Part shown: piece after piece, positions 54,154 to 64,000 of the stretch
Layout: each line of letters begins with the position of its first letter
How positions within the stretch are numbered: the stretch's first letter is position 1
NCBI GenBank assembly: GCA_017562135.1
Contig: QEYB01000093.1
Span: 620,001 to 684,000, forward strand
Length of the DNA stretch: 64,000 bases
Reading direction: 5' to 3'
From: Dipylidium caninum
Lineage: Eukaryota; Platyhelminthes; Cestoda; Cyclophyllidea; Dipylidiidae
Program-made: the position numbers and the translations under genes
The notes under the pieces: model-generated
What the model saw: the letters and a program-made list of their open reading frames with translations, nothing else
Told to the model about the DNA's origin: nothing
Databases searched by the model: none

Positions 54154-56986
54154 TCACACGTTGGCCACCATTCGGTCGGCACGCGACCGAGCGCCGGACA
54201 CTACCAGGGCCCGAATGTCGTCGTAGCGGGGTCGGTGGTCTGAGTTAAGTATGTAGGCTGCGTGTTCAGCTGTCATGGCAATTTCTCGTCCATCAAATTG
54301 ACGTAAGATGGTGGAGATGAGTCGTGCAGTGCAGCGTCGTGGCGAGAGAATACGATTCAAACGGTGCTGGAAGGTCTCGAAGCGTCCTAGCTCCTCATCG
54401 TAGAGCACCTCGATGGTGCGGTAGTTGGGAGGACAATACTTGGACCGTGGATCGTCGGGATGGAGGAGGTTGACGACACAATGGCATTCCTCCTCCAGTC
54501 GGATTAGCTGTCGATCCTTGTTATAGGGCGCTATGATGAAGTCCAAACTTATGGGGACGTGGTAGTACTGCCGGACGACAAAGCCCACTTTGATTCGCTG
54601 TTGAGCAGGCACCAAATCGTTAAACAAGCTCCACTGCAGTCTCTACCATCAAAATTACACACACTCCCCGTGCATCCGGGTTGAGGTTTCTCCCTGCTCG
54701 ACCCAGTAGCTAAAATATTCTTAACGTTAAACGAGTCTCTAGCTACCCATATATCCCTTTGTTAGGAGTGAAATTCCTCCATCTGCTCCACACTCGATCG
54801 GATTGACAAAGTGTGGACTGTCAAAGTAGTAGGACCTACTTCTGAGCGAATGTGCCAGTTTGAGTGACGTGTTGATGCCGAATGACACGACTTACAACTG
54901 GGGAGAAGATTGTATTCAACCTATTTGCGAGTTAACTATGTTAGATTGGGACAAGAAGAAAACAAAGAGTATCCATTGTGAAGTTAATGATAGTCAACCT
55001 CGAATACTACTCTGTCCAGTTGACCACTTCAGAACTACACGCTATACTACATAAAAAATCCACTTGTACCATAATCCTCTGGGGACATTGGGTAAGGACA
55101 AGTACAATCACTCTGCCTCTTACTAAAGTAGTCGATTAGCATCAGAAATAAGGGGAATAATAGGGAAGTTTAGGGAGCCAAAAAGTAGATTGCATCGGAT
55201 GGCCATAAAACGTGGCGACGTACTTGCATGGCAGCAGTAAGGACTCCTAATGTTTGTCGGCAACTACAGGAGACGGCACTAAGCTCTACTGACGGCAATA
55301 ACACCCGGTGGAAAATAAGGAAAGGCAAGGTTGCAGTGTGATGTTAAAAGGTATTACCTGCAACTTCACTTGAACCGAATGCAGAAGTCGAGGCAGGTCG
55401 CGGGGTACCATTTTCTCGCCAAGAGTGCGTCCCAGGTAGTAGAGGTAGTGACCGAGTTCGACCATTCTGAAGAGAATGATCACTGGATCCTTCAGGACGT
55501 CTTCAACCAAACTATTTATGTTCTTTGCCACCGACACCAGTTCGAACTCCTGCGGCGTGTAGTGCAGGTGGTCGATGAGGGCAATCAGCATGTTGGGGAG
55601 CATTTCTAAGTGTTCCACAACGGAGAAACAAGGCCTAAAATTCTTCTTCGAGATCTCCTGATCTATAGTAATAATATCGTTGATAATTGTGCTGATTGTA
55701 TCTCGTAGAACCAGGAGAATTTCCTGTGCCTCTGGGGTAATCTTATAGCCCTGATGAACTGGTTCAATACGAATTCCATCCGATTCGTAGATGAAGTCAT
55801 TGTCCACTAGATCCTCTGCTAGGCCTGCTTTCCGTACAGTTCTGTGACTTGGAGAGTCGCCATTTTCGTTTCCCGTGATGTCCGAAAGGATTCGAAAGAA
55901 ATGGCCTCTCGCCGGCTTGAAAATGCTCGACTTGTTGTTGGATGGAATGTTCGCAGTTGGCGTGCAGCCCACTGCAACTCATACGGGGTGCGTTCTCTAT
56001 TCTGACTCAGTACTTTCTCCTTCCAGACGTTTGCAGTTTTCCGTCTCTCCTCGAAGAAGTTCTTCAAAGTCTGCATACGCGGAGGGAGATGAAATGCGTT
56101 TACTCCCTTTCCGACATGCAAAAGATTACAAAGAAGGCTGCTTGAGAGGGACTTCGAGGCTTTGCGTCCATTCTGTATACTTTCATTGTTACGAGTGGTT
56201 TCGCCTGATTGGAATTCCGTCTTCCGATGTGTAACTGTGGCCTTTCTACGTCGGATGTGATTATGTTGAAAATTGTTGGTTAAGTATCGTCTTGGCATAC
56301 CAAGTTGTAGGGCGGAAGCGTTTTGATTGTTGCTGTAGAACCGCAGGCATGCGGAATGCTTGGGGATGACGGTAGAGCTTGCAAGCCCACTGTCAACGGT
56401 GACACTCGGTAGATGAGTGGATTTTAAGAACTCCTTCCTCGGTGCAGTCATCTCATCTTCTGCCCTAAAAAAATTAAACGAAAGAGGCTTTGAAAAATAG
56501 GAAGGATTTCGAAAGCAAAGACGTACTGGGAGAGACAGGGGAAGAGTACTTTGAGAAGCCGTAACCACGCATCAGATCGGGCTCCTTGGCTGCTACGGAC
56601 AGACCACCGCTGGGGTCAACAGGTTTCGCAGACTCCCCTATTACATCCACAGTATTTACAATCCTTCTCCAGACCCTGAAAAGGGCATTTCGTATGGCCG
56701 CACTACGTTTAGTCAGACCTGCCGTTATGCTATGCAGCCTACTTCCCACCACAGAACGGCACTTCTGACTGTCGGTCATGAGGTGGAAATTCGGGCAGGT
56801 GGCTCGGGTGAACACAGAGGAACTGGCGGGTTGGTGGGGAGCCGGTTGATTCCCCAGATCGATTGTCCACGTGGCCGCCATTGCCTCCACGTCGGGCGCC
56901 CTGACGCCACCGGGAGCCTGCGACTCCTCTTGCCAGCGCAGCGCCCAACATCCTCTGCTTACTCTTCCCACCCGATTAAATTGCAT
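54154..56986 (-). CDS. Array gene 3: two-domain paralog with long basic N-terminus
   Basis: Model exons 56550-56986, 55932-56464, 55358-55824 and 54154-54597 join in phase to 626 residues from ATG 56986. The last two are secure by similarity to neighbours; the first two rest on open frames and phase. The helical domain includes LHYTPQEFELVSVAKNINSL and FRMVELGHYLYYLGRTLGEK, ending LLHSVQVKLQ. After a 760-nt phase-0 intron (GTAATA donor, CTCAACAG acceptor) comes RIKVGFVVRQYYHVP, LIRLEEECHCVVNLL and DDPRSKYCPPNYRTIEV. The N-terminal part is Arg/Ser-rich without the Cys clusters. The 107-nt intron 55825-55931 is inferred from a frame change and could be a different small intron or a frameshift. 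Function unknown. Confidence 0.72.
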
Positions 56987-57815
56987 CTCACGCTCATTGT
57001 TCGGCCTTTGGGTGTCAGGAGGCAGAGGAATCTCCCTTGCCCCGCAGTCATAGGTTCCTTAAAATGCCTTATGTTTGGATTCAGTGGGAATCTTTGTAGT
57101 CAGTCGTCATATAATCCAGTAATCAAAATTAATAGAACTTCTAGCATAGAGGTATGACACTAAAGTGGGCCAACCGTGTGCACAAACACCGAAATAAGTG
57201 TTGTTTTAGTCTGCAAGCACTCACTCTTTACTGTATTTGATGAAAACCCCGATTAGAGTTTAACGGGTGAAAGATCTCGTGCATTTCAATAACTCTTCAC
57301 AGTCTATACGCAAGTGATGATACGCGCTCTGCTGATTCTCCATCCACCAACTCCAAAGTCATTTATACTGAATTCGAGCTTCCGAGCCGCGTCTGACATG
57401 CTACGAAAATACACGTAGGGTGGAAGACAAGGTAGAATGTTTGAACAGTCGTAAGTTTGAAGAAGTATGAAGCACTTGGCGCTAAGAAACGTATACAAAA
57501 TATGACGGGAAGTGTAGGCAAATTCAAGCATATCATTCACTCCTTGAACCAAGGCGTTGCACCTTCGATTAACTCCGAACCCTGTGCTGTGTCCCTGAAA
57601 GCACACCCGAGAACAGGGCGTGTCACCCTCGCTGAGGTAGATATTCGCCAGTTTAGGCCAGAGTAAAGAAGGAGGGGCCGCTTAGGGGACCGTTCGAAGG
57701 AGTCGTAAGAGCTCGTTGAGAACACGTGATCCACATCGTGGAACATGAAGGACGTCGTTGTACCTTATCGATTCGTCGTTACACTCGACAGCTCATCCGC
57801 TTTCATGAAAAGGAC
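56987..57815. other. Head-to-head intergenic region between array genes 3 and 4
   Basis: Array gene 3 reads left and array gene 4 reads right from this stretch of about 0.83 kb, so it should contain both promoters, possibly a shared bidirectional one. The frame of array gene 4 is open leftwards to a TGA just before 57720, so an upstream in-frame extension by a spliced 5' exon is possible. No clear promoter motif was identified. Confidence 0.55.
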
Positions 57816-60618
57816 ATGCCATTCACGGAGCACTGGGGTCCTGATGGCCAACACGATGCCTCAGCAGGACCGACATACCATCCAAAGAGGCTCTCTACTG
57901 CAAAAGACCAACTCTCTGACGCGAAATCGGCCAATTTAGCGTTAATTTTCAATATTGCAGTAGAGACCGGCTGTTGGAGATGTGTTCCAGGGGAAAACGA
58001 ATGTCCACGTGTGAATGTCACTCACTCCAAATGTCCGGAAAACGTCACTAAAGAAAATGAATACAATGGCAAAAAGTGGAATGGCTCACATGTCTTAGGC
58101 AACACCACAACGAAATCCGAGACTTCCTCAGCGGATACGTCCAAATCTTGTTGTCCGAACGATGTCCCCCCGGAAACCCTATGTAGCCCCGAAGCCGAAC
58201 TCGCATGTTTATGTCCAGATAATGCAAATAATAAAACAAGTTTCACTTCGGGGCAGTCCTTTGAATCACATTTTCTAGAGCCCATTTCTAAACCGTCTGT
58301 GTGCAATTCTAAGTATAAAACAAGAACTTCTTTCCTAGAAGAAACCGCAGTGAACGATGTGAACTGCTGTTCCAATCATAAAACAAAGTCAAGTTATCAA
58401 AACGGTGAGCCAAACAAACCCTTTTGTTGTTCTAAGCACGCTGAAGGAGCTTGGTGCAAGGGAGGTCTACCGCAGGACCCCATGCGAAGGGCGAGGTCAA
58501 CTGGGGACCTGAGTGCTCGCGAAAGCGGGCCAGAGGCGTTTCAGTACGGTGCCAAACTTTCGACAAATCGATTTCGCTCTAGATTTTCGAGCAAAGATTC
58601 GGCGGAGGAAGAGTGCTTTGCGGACAACTCTGAGCGACCTCTGTGTTGTTCGAAACACAGGACAAGATCGTGCTGTGTGGAGGCCGATTCGAGGGAGACT
58701 GGGTGCATGAGCGGCGCGTGCCTTCGAAGGAACTCCTCCTGGCAAGAGGCACCCCGAGGTTCAGGGTCTTACCACCTGGGACAGATTCCAGAGCTTAATG
58801 TAATGGCCTGTTGTCAGAACCACACGCCAAGCATGTCTGTGCCAGCCCCGAAACGTTCGGAGTCATTTTGTTTAGGAAGTGTCTCTGGTCCACCTGCTCG
58901 TAACTCTAGGGACAGTGAAAGATCTCGCCTTTATAATTCACCTTCCAGATGCATGCAGAGCCCACGGTTGAGTAGAAAATCGAGTCGTTTAGAAAATCGG
59001 TCTCTTGAACAGTTGAATTCCATCACGAATGCAGGGGGGTCGCTCTGCCCATGCAGTGCGTCCAGGCTGTCTGTTCGCAACTCAAATCTCCTGCCTGTGC
59101 CTCGTCAAAGCAACGAATTCGCAGAATCTATGCGCACTCCGAGGCGTGCCCCGGAAGCGTGTTCTTCAAAGGCCTCGCTAGAGGTGGACCCCCTTTTGTC
59201 AAAAAATGAACCAAATAACCTCCTGCGCCGCTCCCTATCCACGTACAGTTTTGGCGGTTGCGGAGTTGAACGCAAAGATTGTGGTTGCAGTCCTCTTAGA
59301 AAAACCTCGTCGATTTTCAGCGAATGCGCAAGCGACAGAGATGTCGACAGCACTTGTATCCCGGTCCCAGCAAAATCTTGCCTTCTTTTGTCAAGAAAGT
59401 CGACGAGATGTGATCCATGCACAGCTGCAGATTGGAGGGGCACCGCAAAGAACACTCGCCTAAGTGGAAAAATGTCTCTCGACTCTGACAAGTGGTGCAG
59501 GCTTCAACAATCGGCCGGAATCAACGTCAGTGATCGGCCAAAAGGTATCTGCAAAGTGTACCAGAGGTTGGATGAATTCGTGAAAACTCGAGACGACCAA
59601 AAAAGAGCCGTTCTAACAGCCACCCAATGCGTCCCGTTGAGGGGCGATCCATCACTTTACTCGTTGACATACAACGACACAGGCGAGACGGCACGCCAAA
59701 GGTCGTGTAAAATAACACCGGCGGCCAAAGTGGACATTGAAGACATACGCGAACTTCTGAATACCTTCTTCCAAAAACTTCAGGAAGCTCTGGAAGCCTT
59801 GAACCGCTACCAATTGGGATTTTGTGGTGAAATGGTCTGTCTCGTCGCCCAGATCCAGCAAAAAGTGGCCCACTTGTTGCAAAACTTGCGCTACGGCGCC
59901 TACGAGAAAAATCTAGATGAACTAAACTGTCGGCTGGTAGCAATGGTTAACGAGCTTAAGGCAAGTCCTCCACTCATCCTCCTTCGGCTAGTCGAATTCG
60001 GGTTCAACATGTACGAGCTTGGCAATCATTTGAACGAGGACCTCTTGCCCTCCTCCTTCGCCCAAATTGTACACCGAGTACAAACCAGAATATACGTGAG
60101 TGGTCGCCTAAGGGCGGGGGGGAGGGAGAATTTTGCTTTGCTCCATTCCAAACTAACATCATTGTCTTTGATTTCAGCGATTACAGACGGGACGGATCGT
60201 TCGCCAGATCTACTTTGTGCCGACTAACATGGATCCAATGATCGGAACATACTTTAAAAGTCGCCGCTTGGTTAGGTTGGAACAGTTTTGCCATTGTAAC
60301 ATTGTCCTGCTGCCTCCGGACGATCCGCGTAGCCGTTACTGCCCCGTAAATTATCGTACTATCGAGGTGAACTACGACGCATTGCGAGGTCGCCACGTGG
60401 GCTTCCAACAACTGCTGTACCAGTGCGCTCCTGTGAAGAGCACCCCTCCTCGCCTGGTGGCGTCAATATTCAAGCGGCTTAGCGGGACAGAATTCGAAGT
60501 TTCACCTAAAGCTCTTTGTGAAATGAAAGCCACTGAGGCACGGATTTCTTACACCACCATCAAAGGCGACATGGCCAATGGCACTGGTCTCGCGATAGCC
60601 TCCAAGCTCGGGACCTGA
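57816..60618 (+). CDS. Array gene 4: largest two-domain paralog with CC-x-x-H repeats
   Basis: Exons 57816-60095 and 60178-60618, 906 residues from the first in-frame ATG. Function unknown. The N-terminal 600 residues are Ser/Arg/Cys-rich and contain repeated CC-[SQ]-[KN]-H motifs near residues 184 (CCSNHKTKS), 204 (CCSKHAEGAW), 277 (CCSKHRTRSCC) and 332 (CCQNHTPS), plus further Cys pairs. This could bind metal or form disulphides; no signal peptide is seen. The helical domain (about residues 635-760) includes LRYGAYEKNLDELNCRL and LRLVEFGFNMYELGNHLNED, ending VHRVQTRIY. An 82-nt phase-0 intron (GTGAGT donor, TGATTTCAG acceptor) leads to RLQTGRIVRQIYFVP, LVRLEQFCHCNIVLL and DDPRSRYCPVNYRTIEV, the KH-like domain. 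Confidence 0.85.
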
Positions 60619-61199
60619 AGCCTCCTTCTTTCACCTACCGACTAAAGAAGCCTCCAACACCCCATCGCCACTGTCTTCACCTCATCCGCTCATTTCTTTT
60701 CCCTTTGTAGGTTATTTAGCTATTTTCTCAAACGGCATTATTTGCTATTGTGCGATAATACTTCTGTTTAATATCAGTTATCACGTCTGGACGGCCTCGT
60801 CTTCCACTTTTATCACCGTGTTAACGCAGTCGGAGTGAGGACTGAAATAGCAGACTGAGGCTTGTTACAAAAGACAGAGGCTGAGGATAAGTGGGAATGG
60901 TGGCAACCCTCCCTCCAGCCATTTGACTTTACGCCTGAGAAGCACTGCGGAACATTTTACCAAATTTGACTAAGTTTAGGTGACGCTCAAGAAGACGCTT
61001 AGTGTTTGTGCGCCCCACCTTTTCCCCAAGAACTTTGAGTTCATTGCCAAGGCTTCGCCCCACTTTGCCCTCGGAAATTACGCAGTCGATCGCTCATGCG
61101 TGAGCTACATGGCATAGGCAAACCACCGCAGGGTGTTGTAGACGCATACTGCGAGGACGAAAGTGATCTTTTCCAAAACTTAAGTCTCCACTCAACAAC
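60619..61199. other. Intergenic between array genes 4 and 5
   Basis: About 0.58 kb, T-rich after the stop of array gene 4. Contains the presumed 3' end of gene 4 and promoter of gene 5. No AATAAA is seen after gene 4. A frame beginning at 61096 overlaps the first exon of gene 5 and may be its 5' untranslated part or an alternative start. Confidence 0.5.
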
Positions 61200-62639
61200 A
61201 TGCGAGGCGTCCCTGCATGGCCGTCACTGTGGTATGTCGACGAAGGAAGAAACGCGAGACCTCCTGTTAAGGGACCCTACAAGTCGGTCCCCAGTTTTTC
61301 GAATGTCTACGGCCTTGCAACTCAGGTATCATCGCGGTGTGGACACGTGCCAAGTATCGACCTGCGGACAGGTTTGAAAGGGTCAAAAGTCCACTCTGTC
61401 TCGGTCGACAGTGCCGTTTGCCTGACAGTTGAGCAAGTGAGCGTGGAGAACTTGCAGCCACAACCCGACACCTCAATCCGTAGTTACTCTTGCTCCATCT
61501 GCCTTCCAAATTCATGAGTTTGCAGACCCTACCTAACCAGTCTTGTCGCGTCTCCCAACAACCAGCGGAAACGACATGTCCGAATTGCGATGAATTCTTA
61601 AACTGCGAGTCAGAAGAAGAATGTCTGCCCGGCGAATTCAGAGCCGGAATGGCTCGCAGAAGAAGAAACAGATGGCGAAATTTCCTTTCCCATGCTACCA
61701 CTATCGGTTTGCCCAAAGGGGACACCGGGGCAAGCGCTTCAAATGAAAAGGTTTCCCAGGCCGCCAAACAGTCGATAGAGGGACTCTATAAGCAGGTGGA
61801 TCAGTTCTTCTTGGCCCTGAAAAAGAGTCCCTGCAAAATTGATAAGTACGACTTCAGCAATGCCGACGAGCTTGTAAAGAGCGTAACCAATATGACGGCG
61901 TGCATGAAGGCTATAACCGAGAAGTTGTGCTACAGCCCTCTAATAACCGAGCTCACTGAAGTGTGTGAGGAGTTGGACAAAATTTTGGCATATGTGGCAG
62001 AAATACCTGCACTCATTTATGTTCGTTTGGTTGACATTACTTTCTGCCTTCACGAATACGGCAGTTTGATACAGGAAGTACTTCTCCCCATTGACTTCGC
62101 ATTCGCAGTCCAAAAGATCCACTCGCACCTCAGAGTAAGTGCGTCCCATTTTAACTGTCGTTTGTCTGTAGAAATTGAAAACATACGGCGTTCTGAAACA
62201 AGTGATTTTCGTCCCGGCTGAGTACGATTCCATCGTGGCTCCTTATCGCAAGGATCCACGTCTCCGGCGTCTTGAACTATTATCGAACTGCAAGATCACC
62301 ATGGTTCGACCCGACGACCCGCGTGCTGTCTACTGTCCGGTCAATTTCCGCACAATAGAGGTGGAATTCAATGAGAAGGATGGCCGTTACATTGGCTTTG
62401 CACATCTTCTCAACCGATGCCTCGACTTCCGAACGTCGGCATTCCCCACCCGTGGATCGGAGATTGTTGTGAAGCGCCTCGGCACGAATACGATGCACAA
62501 ACTCGAGCCCGCTGAGGTCGAACCTCTGCGTCAGCATCTTTCCCGAACAGCGCTGGCAACCGTCGAGACGGATATGACCTGCGGCACTAAGACATCGGCT
62601 ATTGTTCCCGAGAAGATGATGAGGGACTTTATTCAATGA
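61200..62639 (+). CDS. Array gene 5: two-domain paralog with a 37-nt intron
   Basis: Model exons 61200-61436, 61526-62134 and 62172-62639, 437 residues. The 89-nt first intron (GTGAGC donor, GTTTGCAG acceptor) is phase 0 and inferred from frame; the start at 61200 is uncertain. The second exon opens with a small Cys-rich patch (CPNCDEFLNCESEEEC) and an Arg-rich stretch. It then carries the helical domain (LCYSPLITELTEVCEELDKI, VRLVDITFCLHEYGSLIQEV), ending KIHSHLR. The 37-nt intron 62135-62171 (GTAAGT...TCTGTAG) is at the same place as in the paralogs. The last exon gives LKQVIFVPAEYDSIVAPYRK, LRRLELLSNCKITMV and DDPRAVYCPVNFRTIEV, the KH-like domain. Function unknown. Confidence 0.82.
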
Positions 62640-64000
62640 TATCGAATGAGCTTCTGGAGAACAGAGTGGAAGCACAGAAGTCTACATTCTTTTCTTTGAG
62701 TGGGAGCCTTAAACGGCGAATAAAAACCACTTGATTGTCTTTACTAAACCTTTGTCTTCCATTCCATGTCGTAAGGAAAGGCCTCAGCAGAACCGCTGTC
62801 GGGCTTGCGGTTTTGCGACAAATCTCGTTGGAGTCGCCCTCCTGCGACCGCTAAACTGTCCACCACAAGTTCATGGCGGACGTGGCTTAAATTCGGGCAT
62901 CACCAACTCCTAGCGTCGAGGCAGTGGCGGTGAATTTTGCACTTCCGTCATGGATGCTGTATGACGTATGCCGAGACTAGGCAGGGGATTTAAGGGTGGC
63001 GTTTCCGTTGTCTGTTTCGAAAAGGCAAAACTGTTTTCTTAACTGGGCTCGAGCTGAGGGTGACCTAGTGATGCAGCCACTCGGGCCATCTCTTTCGGCA
63101 CTGCACGATTTCTCAAAACGCATCGTTTATTCACTGACAATCAAGTCGCATTTCATGTTAAGTGTTGAACCAGTTCTCATTTCGAAGTCACGAGTGGCCA
63201 TGTAGTTTGGAAACTATGAAACAAGCGTTTTTGTTCAGTCTTTCAACCTGCGACCGGAGGAGACACATTGTAAAGTGCGCCCCATATTTTTCATTAATAA
63301 CTTTGAAGACATTCTTCTCACTCATCTCTCATAATTTTTTCGTGTTTGGATCCTAATGTTATCTAATTTTCCGCAGAAACCAAGTGGAAATAAGACATGA
63401 ATTACATCTACTTTTTCATACGCGTTCAAAATGAACCATGGCGCAGCTCGAGGTGCGAGAAATATGAATGAGATAATCGGAAGTGGATGCACTACTAATG
63501 AAATAAACGCTCGGTATTGGCACCAAAAAATTCGTTCTGTCAATTTGCGCATGATCAAGGGGCCTCGAGGAAGGCCACCGGTCCGTTTTGGACGACAAGA
63601 ACGAAATAGGAATGACTTTGGAGTTTGATCCGCACACAAATCTTCGTGAACTTGGGTCTAAACTAAGAAGAAACTACGCATGCGGCTGCGATTGTGTTAG
63701 AAAATTAGCGTACACTAAATGAAAAGGTAAAAAATGGGCTCATAAGCGCCTGTCATACGAAAGGAGGCAACTGCAGACAGTCCAGAGACGGAAGGAACGG
63801 GTGTGAATGATAGCGGGAGACCGCACAAAGCTTCACTTACTGTGGACAAATTAACTCCTCCACAAAACGAAATTTTACCACATCCTCCATAGTCATCATA
63901 CATTTCACCAACCGACTAACACCGTTTTCGTATAATTTACTTTTAAGAGAAAAAAATACAATAAACGCTTATTAATCCTAAAAATAAATGTTTTCAAATA
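62640..64000. other. 3' flank of the array, no supported gene
   Basis: Apart from the poly(A) signal I see no supported coding exon. A pair of opposing frames near 63.32-63.64 kb includes a + strand GPRGRPPVRFGRQER segment that faintly recalls the end of non-LTR retrotransposon proteins, too little to call. Confidence 0.5.
62719..62724 (+). promoter_or_regulatory. Poly(A) signal of array gene 5
   Basis: AATAAA about 80 bases after the stop codon of array gene 5, followed by a T-rich stretch, fits a cleavage and polyadenylation signal. Confidence 0.6.

Noticed and set aside
61096..61377. 93-codon frame starting upstream of array gene 5
   Set aside because: I found no phase-consistent splice linking it to the conserved exons, whereas the frame from 61200 joins cleanly at 61436. 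It may still be an alternative 5' end.
63322..63639. Opposing frames with a GRPP-containing + strand segment
   Set aside because: Only a faint resemblance to retrotransposon protein ends; too short to support a mobile-element call.

Overview
The window is animal nuclear DNA. Coding sequence is broken into many exons with GT-AG introns, and both recognised genes (an EAG-type potassium channel and an ACK-type tyrosine kinase) are animal families. Introns run from 37 nt to several kb, and a tandem family of proteins I cannot place adjoins them. This suits a parasitic flatworm, probably a tapeworm, but the taxon is an inference.

Layout. (1) Bases 1 to about 10.6 kb, + strand: the 3' half of an EAG/KCNH channel gene (cyclic-nucleotide-binding-homology domain, post-domain helix, long Ser/Gly/Ala-rich cytoplasmic tail with a predicted coiled coil). 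The membrane and pore exons are not visible and probably lie upstream of the window. Further phase-compatible candidate exons run to 14.4 kb. (2) 16.4-17.1 kb and 27.1-27.8 kb: two near-identical direct copies of a C-rich dispersed repeat. (3) 47.1 down to 17.3 kb, - strand: one roughly 30-kb gene for an ACK/TNK2-like non-receptor tyrosine kinase, traced exon by exon: SAM-like N-terminus, kinase, SH3, CRIB, and a long Ser/Pro-rich tail ending in a stop at 17292. One exon join (33.1 to 29.7 kb) is unresolved. (4) 48.5-62.6 kb: five paralogous genes, three on the - strand followed by two on the + strand, meeting head to head across about 0.8 kb.

The five-gene array is the most interesting part. 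Four members share a helical domain, then a phase-0 intron at the same place, then a C-terminal domain with an almost invariant DDPR..YCP.N.RTIEV core. That domain reads like a KH (RNA-binding) fold whose GxxG loop has been replaced. The fifth member has only the helical domain. N-termini differ between members; two or three are Cys/His-rich, one with repeated CC-S-K-H-like motifs. I recognise no named family for the whole protein.

Functionally the channel and the kinase are ordinary conserved signalling genes with no evident link to the array. The array looks like a lineage-specific expansion by tandem and inverted duplication.
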